DNA of 64,000 nucleotides from Chitinophaga sancti. Its GTDB lineage: Bacteria > Bacteroidota > Bacteroidia > Chitinophagales > Chitinophagaceae. The notes beneath the pieces were generated by a model, which was not told the DNA's origin, made no database searches, and saw only the letters and a program-made list of their open reading frames with translations. The position numbers were made by a program, and so were the translations under genes. Where the stretch lies: assembly GCF_034424315.1 (NCBI RefSeq), contig NZ_CP139972.1, positions 62,001 through 126,000 on the forward strand. The letters run 5' to 3'. The stretch's first letter is position 1. The number at the start of each line of letters is the position of its first letter. Shown one piece after another: positions 9,022 through 18,300 of this stretch.

Positions 9022-9615
9022 ATGAGAAAAATCCTCGCATTTTCTGTACTACAACTGTTATGCTTTTTAGTTTATTCGCAAGGCTTCACCATTAAACAAA
9101 ACAAACGTGACGACCAGAAACGCAAACAAGGCGAATGGTCCGAAGAGGTAGCTGCCACGCGTGGCGAAGATGGCTACACCTGGGAAGGCACTTATGTGGA
9201 CGATCGTAAAGAAGGCCTTTGGAAAAAATATGCGCCATCCGGGGGCCTTATTGCCGAAGAAAACTATAAACATAATGTACTGAATGGCCCGGCCCGTTAT
9301 TTCTACCTGAATGGGCTGGTAAGCGCGGAAGGCAGCTTTGTCGCCAAAGACATTGACGACACTGTAGAAACTTACCGCGTGATAGATCCTATCACCCAGG
9401 AAGAAAAATTTGAAGAGATCAAAAGGAGTTCCAATTCCCTGCGCGACGGTCTCTGGAAGATCTACGATGAAGACGGGAACATGGTTAAAGAATATTACAA
9501 AAGGGGAGAACCGGTAAGTCCGGAAGAACTGGATACCATCACCAGCAAGGTGCCGAAGAAACTTCCTGCACAACCATCTCAACTGCCACATCAATCCGGG
9601 AAAAAACGACACTAA
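9022..9615 (+). CDS. Secreted MORN/YwqK-like repeat protein
   Basis: A 197-residue exported protein with a signal peptide (MRKILAFSVLQLLCFLVYSQG). Several MORN-like repeats follow: DGYTWEGTYVDDRKEGLWKKY, YKHNVLNGPARYFYLNGLVS and LRDGLWKIYDEDGNMVKEYYKRG. This is the pattern annotated as toxin-antitoxin system YwqK family antitoxin, a label not backed by function in most cases. The tail is Lys/Pro/Gln-rich. In Bacteroidetes such proteins are usually periplasmic or surface proteins of unknown role. It converges with the PAP2 gene; no clear terminator separates them. Confidence 0.8.
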   Translation: MRKILAFSVLQLLCFLVYSQGFTIKQNKRDDQKRKQGEWSEEVAATRGEDGYTWEGTYVDDRKEGLWKKYAPSGGLIAEENYKHNVLNGPARYFYLNGLVSAEGSFVAKDIDDTVETYRVIDPITQEEKFEEIKRSSNSLRDGLWKIYDEDGNMVKEYYKRGEPVSPEELDTITSKVPKKLPAQPSQLPHQSGKKRH

Positions 9616-9725
9616 AAGGTTGCTGCAGGCATTTGACCAAATCAGCGTTGTAAGCCTGGAATTTCCCAAAAGTACTCCTGGAACTAAGTATTTTCCAGCT
9701 GTTTGAGTTGGCCCGCAGCACCAAA

Positions 9726-10382
9726 TCAGTCGTCATTTTTCCTGCTCAGCGCACCATCCCAGCCAGGATGCCTGAAGAATGCACGGGAATTAAACCAGGT
9801 CACCCAGCAGGTAACAACAATTACTGCTTCAAACGAACCAGCTGTCACATCTTCAAAGAAATGCTGACTGAGGTAAATTCTTGAATAAGCAACCATTAGT
9901 GCCAGCAGAAAGTAAATACAACCATACCACCTGCGCGGGCTGATAAAAGTAAGCACAACCGCCGTGGTAAACGCGCACACGGTATGTCCTGAGGGAAAAC
10001 TGAAATGATTTGAGAGCACTTCTACATCCGGTACCCAATAAATGGTTTTTGGTGAATCTGTGAAATACAATTTAGGCCGGGGAGCGCCCACCATATATTT
10101 CAAAGGAAAATTAATTAAACTGGTCAGCAGGTAACTGCTGGCCAGTAATAAACTGTAGCGATACCTTACAAATAATAAGATCAATACGAGGGAAACAGCC
10201 GTAGTAGCCCCACCCATTTCCGTAGCATACCTGAAAATCACATCTCCTGCCGGGAAATGCAATCCGTTAATAAAAAAGTAAATCTCTTCTCTGGTGAAAA
10301 TAATTTTGAGTGTGAGTGCAATGACAAAAAGCAAGGCATAGGGAATCAAAAAGAATCGTAAACGAATGATAGCAGACTTCAT
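9726..10382 (-). CDS. PAP2-superfamily membrane phosphatase
   Basis: Integral membrane phosphatase of the type that dephosphorylates lipid phosphates such as undecaprenyl diphosphate or phosphatidylglycerophosphate; the substrate cannot be told here. From ATG 10382 (218 residues) it has about six membrane segments and all three catalytic motifs: KYMVGAPRP, PSGH and SRIYLSQHFFEDV. Upstream in-frame codons back to 10472 overlap the terminator of the KGG gene and are unlikely to be translated. The KGG gene lies upstream on the same strand, separated by that terminator. Confidence 0.9.
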   Translation of the reverse strand: MKSAIIRLRFFLIPYALLFVIALTLKIIFTREEIYFFINGLHFPAGDVIFRYATEMGGATTAVSLVLILLFVRYRYSLLLASSYLLTSLINFPLKYMVGAPRPKLYFTDSPKTIYWVPDVEVLSNHFSFPSGHTVCAFTTAVVLTFISPRRWYGCIYFLLALMVAYSRIYLSQHFFEDVTAGSFEAVIVVTCWVTWFNSRAFFRHPGWDGALSRKNDD

Positions 10383-10430
10383 AATAGAAATAAAAGTAAT
10401 ACTCTTTTTGTGGAAATTATCTCCCACATA

Positions 10431-10476
10431 AAAAAAGGGATTACCGCAATGTGAGGTCCACATTTCAGGCAATCCC
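10431..10476 (-). terminator. Intrinsic terminator of the KGG stress-protein gene
   Basis: On the minus strand GGGATTGCC pairs with GGTAATCCC and an inner AATGTG/CACATT pair extends the stem; a run of seven Ts follows (10431-10437). It begins about 30 nt past the KGG stop. Confidence 0.85.
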
Positions 10477-10507
10477 TCTTTGGGAAAAAATTCAGGGCAA
10501 AAAACCG

Positions 10508-10918
10508 TTATTCAGCGTTTTGTTGTTGCTGTGCTTTCTTTCTTTTATTGTGCGCTGCTTCTCCGCCTTTCTTACCTATTTCGGCCATATGCTGTCTGTT
10601 CCGGCTTACTGCTACACCGCCTTTACGGCCGGCTTCACGAGCTTCCGCAGAATTAAACTCATGAGCTACGCCCTGCGCATGTGCAGCGCGACCGCCTTTG
10701 CTGGCTATCGCACGCTGCATGGATGCATCCATAGATGCAAATCCACGTTTATCTTTGCGACTTGGAGTTTCTGATTTTGATTTTTCTTCTCCTTCAGAAT
10801 TGTGACCCTGGTGAGCATGGTTGCCATGTTGATCATGTCCATGATTGTGCTCGTGCGAATGCTCCCTTTCGAGTTTTTCTTGTTCCTGGGTGAAGTGATT
10901 GTTTTGTTCTGCAGCCAT
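10508..10918 (-). CDS. KGG-motif general stress protein with His-rich N-terminus
   Basis: A 136-residue hydrophilic protein from the ATG at 10918. KGG motifs of the general stress (YciG-like) family occur as RAIASKGGRAAHAQG, AREAGRKGGVAVSRN and AEIGKKGGEAAHN. Such proteins are small, basic and associated with desiccation, salt or stationary-phase stress. The N-terminal half is unusual: a His-rich stretch (HSHEHNHGHDQHGNHAHQGH) that could bind divalent metal, joined by a Glu/Lys/Ser linker. An in-frame upstream start at 11047 would add 43 residues unlike the family. The tail is KKAQQQQNAE. Confidence 0.85.
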   Translation of the reverse strand: MAAEQNNHFTQEQEKLEREHSHEHNHGHDQHGNHAHQGHNSEGEEKSKSETPSRKDKRGFASMDASMQRAIASKGGRAAHAQGVAHEFNSAEAREAGRKGGVAVSRNRQHMAEIGKKGGEAAHNKRKKAQQQQNAE

Positions 10919-11302
10919 AAGAATGAATTTTGAAAGGTTTAATAATGGGTTCCGTTTAACATCAGATAATAAAACATATTCTCTGTCAAAGGAGGCACAA
11001 CTATTATGCCGCGTATTTATAACCCATTGTAACACAGGGTTACACATACTATTTCGCCTTATCTTACTGTTTCATGCGTGGAGTATGCTTAACAATCTGT
11101 AGCAAATCTGCCCTTATTTTAAACAATTTGTTAAGCAAATGGTTGTGATAACAATCAAAAAGCCTTTTATAACTTCTTATTAACTAAATAAGATTCGTTC
11201 AGTATTAAACGTTCTGTTCATTTTGTTCATTTTGATCAGAGTGTTTGTGTATACGTTATAACGCGTTAATTTTGATTAACTCTAAAGTTGGCATAGGTTA
11301 TG

Positions 11303-11342
11303 AAAAGGCACTAAGATCTCAATCTACAGTGCCCTTTTTTTT
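11303..11342 (+). terminator. Orphan plus-strand terminator-like hairpin
   Basis: GGCACT at 11307-11312 pairs with AGTGCC at 11328-11333, extended by flanking A/T pairs, followed by eight Ts at 11335-11342. No plus-strand gene precedes it. On the minus strand it ends in CCTTTTC and could be a weak second terminator for GH31. Confidence 0.55.
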
Positions 11343-11357
11343 AGATCTAAACGGTTT

Positions 11358-11415
11358 AAAACGACAAATCCCAAATTCTTCAGCAATGAGAATTTGGGAT
11401 TTGTCGTTTTTTTTA
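11358..11415. terminator. 22-bp perfect-stem terminator downstream of GH31
   Basis: Arms 11358-11379 and 11389-11410 are perfect complements (22 bp) around a 9-nt loop. The T run is strongest on the plus strand (GTCGTTTTTTTT); on the minus strand the arm ends in TTTT. It begins just after the GH31 stop and is the likely terminator of that gene. Confidence 0.8.
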
Positions 11416-11428
11416 TATTCGAACTTAT

Positions 11429-13822
11429 TTATCTGATCACAAGCGTCTCAAATTTACGTTCTGCAATAATCTTGAATATACCACCTGTAGCATTGGCAGC
11501 GGAGAGTTTTACTGCCTTGCCATCTATGATGTATTCCTTTGGTTTGAACGGTAATCCATGTATGTAAATATGATGCTTCTTGTATGCCGCATCATAATTA
11601 CCAAAGAAACGTTTCCTTAATTCAAACTGTGATTTTGTAGATACCTGTTTGAAACGGATATTGTTATACTGTCCGTTCTTATAACCATAGTGATCGCCCG
11701 CATCTTCGTAGAGCACGCTGCTCGCTACCACATCGCTATAATATACATGCAGGATCATTTCTTCTGCGTCACGCTGCTCTACATACTGGATCTTGTTATA
11801 ATGCGGAATTACAGCTCCTGCTTTTACAAACAACGGCATCTCATCCAGAGGGGTCGCAATTTTTACAGATTGTTTGCCTGTATATACCAGGTCATTCCAG
11901 TAATAATACCAATGTCCTTCCGGCAGGTACACTTCTTTTTCCTTCATGCCTTTTTCGCTCACATGACTGATAAGCAGGTTATCGCCCAACATGAATTCGT
12001 GTGTACGGTCATGCGTTTGTACATCATGCTGATCCACGAAAGCCAGCGGCCGCATCATCGGTGTGCCGTTCACGCTATATTGCCAGAAGGTAGTATACAG
12101 GTAAGGTAATAGCTGGTAGCGCAGCTGAATAAACTTCTTTGCTACTACTTCGTATTCGCCACCAAAGCTCCATGGTTCCTGGTTAAACCCGGTTTCGTTA
12201 CTGGCAGAGTGTGTACGCATGAGCGGATGGAAGACCGCTAACTGTACCCAGCGAACATACAGTTCGCCATCAGGCTCGCCAATGAATCCACCGATGTCGC
12301 TGCCGACAAAGGAAATACCGGATACTGCCAGTCGCTGTGCCTGAATAGTAGCCAGCCAGAGGTGATCCCAGCTGCTCACGTTATCGCCCGTCCATAAAGA
12401 GGTCCAGCGCTGTGCACCGGCGTAGCAGGAACGGCTGATCACAAACGGACGGTGTGGCATGAGGTATTTGCGCATACCTGCTTCAGTCGATTTGCTCATG
12501 AGGTGACCATAAATATTGTGCGCCTTGCGATGACTGACTGCTTCGCCATCGTAGTCATGGCGAACGTCTTCTGGGAAGGAGCCCATTTCAAAAACGGCTG
12601 GTTCGTTCATATCATTCCACACTCCACGCACACCGGTATCGACAAGCCCTTTGAACAGACTAGCCCACCATTTCCTCACTTCGGGATTGGTATAATCCGG
12701 GAACACGCATTTGCCCGGCCATACATCGCCTTCCATGAGTGCTCCATCTGCACGCTTACAGAAATAATCTTTCTGAATACCCTGCTGGTAAATTGCATAG
12801 TCAGGATCTACCTTTATACCCGGGTCAATGATCACTACGATCTTGAAACCCATTGCAGCAAGGTCTTTGATCAATTTCACGGGTTCGGGAAATCCTTCTT
12901 TACTCCAGGTAAAACAACGGAAACCTTCCATGTAATCGATGTCAAGATGGATTACATCACAGGGAATTTCGCGTTTACGGAATTCAGCAGCGATTTCTCT
13001 GACACGCTTGTCAGGGTAATAGCTCCAGCGACATTGCTGATAGCCCAAAGCCCACAGTGGTGGCAGGTCTGGCGTTCCGGTGATCTTTGTATATCCTTCG
13101 GCTACCTGTAGTAATTCAGGGCCATAAATGAAGTAGTAATTCATTTCACCCCCTCTGGCCCAGAAACTGGTCGTATTCTCTCTTTCCTTACCAAAATCGA
13201 AGATGGTGCGGAAAGTATTGTCGAAGAAAATACCATAGCCAATTCCCTGGTGCAGGCCGTAGTAAAAGGGAATATTTCTGTAGAGCGGGTCGGTGTCTTT
13301 CTGATAGCCATAGGCATCTGTACCATAGTTCTCTACGCGTTTGCCATGCATGTTCAGATCGGTTGGCTTATCGCCCATTCCGTAGAAGCATTCTCCTTCC
13401 TGGATCTGCTTACTGCAGTACACGATCTTACCGCCCTTCTGCAGGTAATACTGCCAGTGGAAGCCCATTTCATCCTGGTTGATGATGCGGCCTTCCGAAT
13501 CGGTAATGGTGAGGCGCAGATCATCGCGGTTGATGTAGATGCGCAAAATGTCAGTGAAGAGTTCGAAATTTTCTTCGTATTCCCGAAGTCCAAAGTTGAC
13601 AGGTGTTTCTTCCAGGCGGTCGCTTACCGCATACGAGAAATCACGTTGAAACTTTCCATCAGCAGCATAGCGGAACCGGATGATCTTATCTGATATGATC
13701 CTTACTTCCAGGATGGTCTCCGATGTATAAAAATAGAAGTAGTTGCCTTCTTTTTTCCATTCCTTAATTGTATCCGGGTAGTGTTTTACCGAATACTTAC
13801 CAGATGAGGTCGTTACTTGCAT
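11429..13822 (-). CDS. Alpha-glucosidase-type glycoside hydrolase, family GH31
   Basis: A 797-residue GH31 enzyme predicted to cleave terminal alpha-linked glucose (or xylose) from oligosaccharides. An N-terminal galactose-mutarotase-like domain precedes the barrel; WALGYQQCRWSYYPDKRVREIA opens the catalytic part. The nucleophile region is WNDMNEPAVF (Asp near residue 403), GSDIGGF lies near residue 507 with the acid/base region, and C-terminal beta domains follow (HWYYYWNDLVYTGKQ). No signal peptide is visible, so it is probably cytoplasmic, acting on imported alpha-glucosides. A TATTTTTG box lies on the minus strand at 13942-13949. It stands alone; the nearest glucan gene is glgB. Confidence 0.93.
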   Translation of the reverse strand: MQVTTSSGKYSVKHYPDTIKEWKKEGNYFYFYTSETILEVRIISDKIIRFRYAADGKFQRDFSYAVSDRLEETPVNFGLREYEENFELFTDILRIYINRDDLRLTITDSEGRIINQDEMGFHWQYYLQKGGKIVYCSKQIQEGECFYGMGDKPTDLNMHGKRVENYGTDAYGYQKDTDPLYRNIPFYYGLHQGIGYGIFFDNTFRTIFDFGKERENTTSFWARGGEMNYYFIYGPELLQVAEGYTKITGTPDLPPLWALGYQQCRWSYYPDKRVREIAAEFRKREIPCDVIHLDIDYMEGFRCFTWSKEGFPEPVKLIKDLAAMGFKIVVIIDPGIKVDPDYAIYQQGIQKDYFCKRADGALMEGDVWPGKCVFPDYTNPEVRKWWASLFKGLVDTGVRGVWNDMNEPAVFEMGSFPEDVRHDYDGEAVSHRKAHNIYGHLMSKSTEAGMRKYLMPHRPFVISRSCYAGAQRWTSLWTGDNVSSWDHLWLATIQAQRLAVSGISFVGSDIGGFIGEPDGELYVRWVQLAVFHPLMRTHSASNETGFNQEPWSFGGEYEVVAKKFIQLRYQLLPYLYTTFWQYSVNGTPMMRPLAFVDQHDVQTHDRTHEFMLGDNLLISHVSEKGMKEKEVYLPEGHWYYYWNDLVYTGKQSVKIATPLDEMPLFVKAGAVIPHYNKIQYVEQRDAEEMILHVYYSDVVASSVLYEDAGDHYGYKNGQYNNIRFKQVSTKSQFELRKRFFGNYDAAYKKHHIYIHGLPFKPKEYIIDGKAVKLSAANATGGIFKIIAERKFETLVIR

Positions 13823-14145
13823 AGTTCGCTTTTATTAAAACCATTCTCTTTCCCTATCGGTGCCTAAATTAGGCAAAAAAATATTGTGATAACAGTGTTT
13901 CGATTATTATCATTCGGCCCTGATTCTCCGCCGTTTACCTGCAAAAATAACACATTGGCGAAAATTCACATACAAGTAAAGCATTCCCGGGTTATCTTTC
14001 CACCCTGAATAATATACTTTTTGCTTTAACCTATTTTTTCGGGGGTGTTTTTCAATACCCCTTTTTCTTTGAAAATAGTTTTCATTCCTGTTGGTGAATT
14101 TCCTCTTTCATGAATGTTTTATCAGGACAAGTGATAATTTCCGGT
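13823..14145. other. Intergenic region upstream of GH31 with a dispersed repeat copy
   Basis: Contains a possible minus-strand -7 box for GH31 (TATTTTTG at 13942-13949; the nearest TTG is 23 nt away, a little too far). It also holds one copy of the 43-bp dispersed repeat at 14078-14120. The remainder is AT-rich and unremarkable. Confidence 0.5.
14078..14120 (+). repeat. 43-bp dispersed repeat, copy 1
   Basis: Begins GTTTTCATTCCTGTTGGTG and ends CTTTCATGAATGTTTT. It differs at two positions from the copy at 35377-35419 and at three from the inverted copy at 38029-38071. It lies 26 nt past the stop of the Asp-box propeller gene. This copy has no GAGGCTGTATC hairpin beside it. Confidence 0.85.
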
Positions 14146-15180
14146 TTAAGGGAGCTCGACGATGCCCAATTTCCGGCTACCTGCCAGCCAGATCTTTTGC
14201 CTGTTGGGCGACACACCTGCTACATGAAATCCTTCATCACTGATCTTTTCCCAATGCACCCCAGCATCATAACTGATGTCTGTACCTGAGGGGCCGGTGG
14301 TAATGAACACGTCATTTTTCACATATACTACACAGGAACGATAGCCCCCGGGGGCGGCAACAGACACTTTCCAGCTCTTACCAGAATCAGTGGTGTATAC
14401 ACAATTCCTGGTAGTATCTTTTTCGTGCAGGTAGTCTCCGCCTACAATTACACCTTTTTTGCCATCGCGTTCCAATGCCAGGGAGAAAGCACCTTTGCTC
14501 GGGCTGCCCTGTGTAATTGGCAATACAACAATATTATAAAAATTGCCAATGAACCTGCTTACCTTTCCTCCCGTGACCATACCACTTACGATTGAATTAC
14601 CGTAATAGTGATTGACCATGTTGGTGCCACTGGCGGCAAAAAGAGCTTCCCCGGCTTCAGCTAAAACGTAAAAATGTCTTTTCATCCAGGTATTCCCCCC
14701 ATCGCCGGTAATGAGATAGGCCATTTTACTATCCGGGACAATGGGGTCTCCAATCGCAAATCCCTGTTGGTTATCCAGGAAATCGATATCATCAAAAAAA
14801 ATGCCCTTTGTCGTATCCTCATATTTCAGCTGCCAGGTTTGCCCACCATCGGCCGTCATCATCAAATGTGCGGGAGAGCCAGCGTTCAGCAGCAGCGCCC
14901 GCCATGCGCTAAATGCATATAAACTGCGCCAATCCGCACTATCATGTTCAGGTACCTTCATCCACTTCCAATGTGCCCCTCCATCCGTGGTCAAACCCAC
15001 CTGTCCGCCGGTGCCCGACACCCACACAACGGAGTCATTTACCACCGACATTCCCCTGATACTTGCTATAGGCGGGGTTTCAAGTGATTTAATCACCAGC
15101 TTTTGCTGTGCATAGGTAGAAAAAAAATGGGAAAAGAATACAGAATGTAATAGCAGTAAGGCTTTACCGAATTTTTGCAT
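14146..15180 (-). CDS. Secreted Asp-box (BNR/YCF48-like) beta-propeller protein
   Basis: A 344-residue exported protein (signal peptide FGKALLLLHSVFFSHFFSTYAQQ). At least five Asp-box motifs of the form S/TxDxGxxW occur: TTDGGAHW, TADGGQTW, TGDGGNTW, TTDSGKSW and SYDAGVHW. This predicts a six- or seven-bladed propeller like YCF48/photosystem II stability-factor or sialidase-like folds. No sialidase catalytic set is evident, so an enzymatic call is not justified; such proteins are often annotated as oxidoreductase without support. It is divergently transcribed from the sensor kinase gene with a 129-bp gap. Confidence 0.85.
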   Translation of the reverse strand: MQKFGKALLLLHSVFFSHFFSTYAQQKLVIKSLETPPIASIRGMSVVNDSVVWVSGTGGQVGLTTDGGAHWKWMKVPEHDSADWRSLYAFSAWRALLLNAGSPAHLMMTADGGQTWQLKYEDTTKGIFFDDIDFLDNQQGFAIGDPIVPDSKMAYLITGDGGNTWMKRHFYVLAEAGEALFAASGTNMVNHYYGNSIVSGMVTGGKVSRFIGNFYNIVVLPITQGSPSKGAFSLALERDGKKGVIVGGDYLHEKDTTRNCVYTTDSGKSWKVSVAAPGGYRSCVVYVKNDVFITTGPSGTDISYDAGVHWEKISDEGFHVAGVSPNRQKIWLAGSRKLGIVELP

Positions 15181-15244
15181 GGGTTATTATTGACTGTTCA
15201 GGCAAGAAAATTACAAAATCATTAGAAAGTGTGTAGCAGATTTA

Positions 15245-15252
15245 TATATTTG
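15245..15252 (+). promoter_or_regulatory. Probable -7 element for the sensor kinase operon
   Basis: TATATTTG matches TAnnTTTG exactly. The -33 position has TTA at 15222-15224 rather than TTG. Predicted start near 15257 leaves about 50 nt before the TTG start codon. Confidence 0.6.
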
Positions 15253-15309
15253 CAAGCACTGCGTTTTTGTTGGACACAGTTAAACATGCATTACTAACCT
15301 CTTTTAACT

Positions 15310-18300
15310 TTGATATTGTCATTGCAACGGGCGGCGCAGATAATAAGGACTATTTTATTGTTTTTCCTATGCACCTTACCAGTGACTGTGTTGCGGGCAC
15401 AGGAAAAGCCGTATATTTTCGACTCTTACGGGGTGAATGAAGGACTTTCTCAAAATTCTGTGTACGACATCTTAGAGGATACCCAGGGTTTTATGTGGAT
15501 TGCTACTCACGACGGTGTAAACCGGTTTGATGGCTATGTGTTCAACGAATACCGTTACAACCCCAGTTCCCGCGAGATAGCGGGGCAGGGGAAAGGCAAC
15601 CTGGGTACCCGGAGCAACACTGGCGGCCGTGCCCTCATCAACCGTTTCGCGCTCAAGGGCTACAAGGGGTATTCCCTTTACCGCAATACCCGTCATCAGT
15701 TGATACTCACACATAACTACGGTATCAGCGTTTACGACGAATACCGCAACAGTTTTGAAAACGTACTGGAAGATACTACCTGGGCCAATGAAGGTGAGCG
15801 GGATAATGGTATCAAGTTCAGGATCCTTGGCGAAGACACGGCTCTCAATGCACTTTACGTGTGGCGCCCTGCCAAAGGTCTCTATGTACTCGACTACAAG
15901 ACCTATGCTATCAGGAGACTGATCCTGTATCCGCCGGCTATGCTGCGCAAGGGCCTGTCCGCATCAGCGGTGATCAAAGATGACAATACGATCTGGATGA
16001 TCTTTGAAGCAGGTGAACTGCTGGGGATGAATATCAAAACACTCCGCGTTACCACCTACTGTCTGCCTGGTATTACGACACATCCTGTAATCCGGAACCT
16101 GAATAGCGATACACTGATCATTGCCTCCCAGGGGCATGTGGTCCTCTTCAATAAAAAACTGAATAAGTATACACCACTCACTTTTGATCAGCACGATGAA
16201 AAAGACATTTCCTTCGTGCCCCTCTGCATGGAACTGGACCAGCATGGCAATGTGTGGATTGGTGGTACAGACGGGATCATCGTCTACAATATCAAACGCA
16301 ACGAAATTATCAATCACATTGTCACCTTCAACGGCTCCGAAACCCGCAGCTGGAATGTGGTGGCCTACCTGTACCGCGATGCCAGTGATAATATGTGGGT
16401 AGGCACAGATGGTGACGGCATAAAAAAATATTCTCCGAATAAGAAGGTATTCAACCTGTACCGCTCCCCATTTATCACCCACAATATGGTTAGGGCCGTG
16501 TACAAACACGATGATGGCAAACTTTATGTAGGCCTCATGCACGACGGACTGGATATTTATGAGAAAGGAGGGAAGTGGCTGGAACGTATTCCATCTGATG
16601 ACGGAAGGAACAATATCTTCCCCGCCAAAAACCTGAACGCTATCTGCCGCGAAGATTTTGAACACCTGTGGTTCCATTTCTCTGACATGTACATTGGTTT
16701 GTTCAATGTGCACACTCATCGTTTCGAGGATCTTACACCATCTGTAAAGGCCCTGGGTATGCCCAATCAGGAAGATATTTATCCATTCCTGTTCAAACGG
16801 AATACCGGGGAGGTGTACTTCAATTACGGCGCCTATTTGCTGCAGATGATGCCTGTAGGCAGAAGCTACAAAGCCTCTATCATACATGAGTTCCCGAACG
16901 AAGTACTCACTACCTATTTCGAGGATTTCATGGGGAATAAATACGTAGGTACCAAGGTGGCTGTGTATGTGAAAAAAGCGGATAGCCCGGCCTGGGGAAA
17001 GATTTTTTTACCTCCCGGCACTATCGTAAAATCTATTAATAAGAACGCGCATAAACAATTGCTGGTAGCGACATCCAAAGGATTGTTCGTGTTGAATGAA
17101 AGGAATGAGATCATCCAGCATTACAATAGTTACACATTCCCGTCACTGGTGAATGATTATTTCTACGGCGTATTACTTGACGATAAAGACCGCATCTGGG
17201 TAAGCCACAATAAAGGTCTCTCGCAGATCAACCAGGTGACGGATTCAATCACTACCTACAACTACGAGGATGGTCTGCAATCAAATGAATTCAATACCGG
17301 TGCATTTTATAAATCTACTGACGGCGAATTATTCTTCGGTGGTATCCGGGGCGTGAATGGCTTTTATCCAAAAGATTTCAGGAACAACCCCTCCAAACCG
17401 AAAGTTGTGATCATGCGCATGGAAGTGCTGGATAAACCGTATGAATCTGATACGGCGCTGTCTTTACTGCGCAGAATTGAATTACCTTACAACCACAATA
17501 CGATCGCGATAGAATTCGTACCACTGGAATTTACCAATCCACTGAAGAACAAGGTGCAGTACAAACTGGATGGTGCGGATGAAGATTGGGTACAGGCAGG
17601 TACTTTCAGAATGGCGCGTTACACGAATTTGCGGCCGGGTACATACACCTTCAATGTACGTGCTTCTAATAACGACGATATCCTGAACAGCACGCCTACC
17701 ACCCTGGAAATCGTGATCCGCATACCATTCTGGCAATCCCTGTGGTTCCGCTTCCTCTTATTATTGCTCCTGCTGGGTGTGGCGTATTATTTCTCAACGC
17801 TCTATCTCGATTACAAGATCCGGCATGAGAAACTAAAACTGGAGAAAGAACAGGCGGTCGACCAGGAAAGGGCCCGTATATCGAGCGATATGCACGATGA
17901 CCTGGGTTCGGGTTTGTCTACCATCCGCCTGCTCAGTGAAATAGCGAAACGCAAAATTCAGGATACAAACCAGACCAGGGAGATAGAACGGATCTCGGAA
18001 GCAGCCGGGGAGCTGGTGGACAAAATGAGTGAAATAATCTGGGCGATGAACTCTTCAAATGATTCTTTGGAGAATTTGATCGCATATATGCGTAGCTTTG
18101 CAGCGGACTTTCTGGAACATGCACATATTACGCATCAGTTTTATATTCCGGAAAGCATACCCAATATCAAGTTAAGTGGCGGAACCCGGCGGAATATTTA
18201 CCTTGCTGTGAAGGAATCCTTACACAATGTGGTAAAACATGCACAGGCTACTGAAGTAGTGATACAAATAGAAATGCATAAGAACATGACCATTATGCTA

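Larger units (their letters stand above)
10919..11428. other. 510-bp intergenic region with two hairpins
   Basis: Lies between the 5' end of the KGG gene and the 3' end of the GH31 gene, both on the minus strand. It holds two strong hairpins followed by T runs on the plus strand (11303-11342 and 11358-11415). The first half is AT-rich, with a direct repeat TTCATTTTG/TTCATTTTG at 11217-11234. No convincing protein gene was found. Confidence 0.6.

Noticed and set aside
9539..9736. Minus-strand frame overlapping the PAP2 stop (TDLVLRANSNSWKILSS...)
   Set aside because: The first 40 residues look somewhat protein-like but the rest runs antisense through the MORN gene; no family match is recognised.
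11006..11032. Mini-frame MPRIYNPL preceded by AAGGAGG
   Set aside because: Only eight codons; spacing of 9 nt or more from the Shine-Dalgarno-like site and no nearby gene it could attenuate.
10899..11102. 67-codon plus-strand frame over the KGG gene start
   Set aside because: Begins inside the KGG gene and shows no coding character.
11245..11436. 63-codon plus-strand frame covering both hairpins
   Set aside because: Its second half is just the two terminator hairpins, so it cannot be a real protein gene.
15964..16887. 307-codon minus-strand frame opposite the sensor kinase
   Set aside because: Antisense shadow of a well-supported gene; length follows from codon bias.
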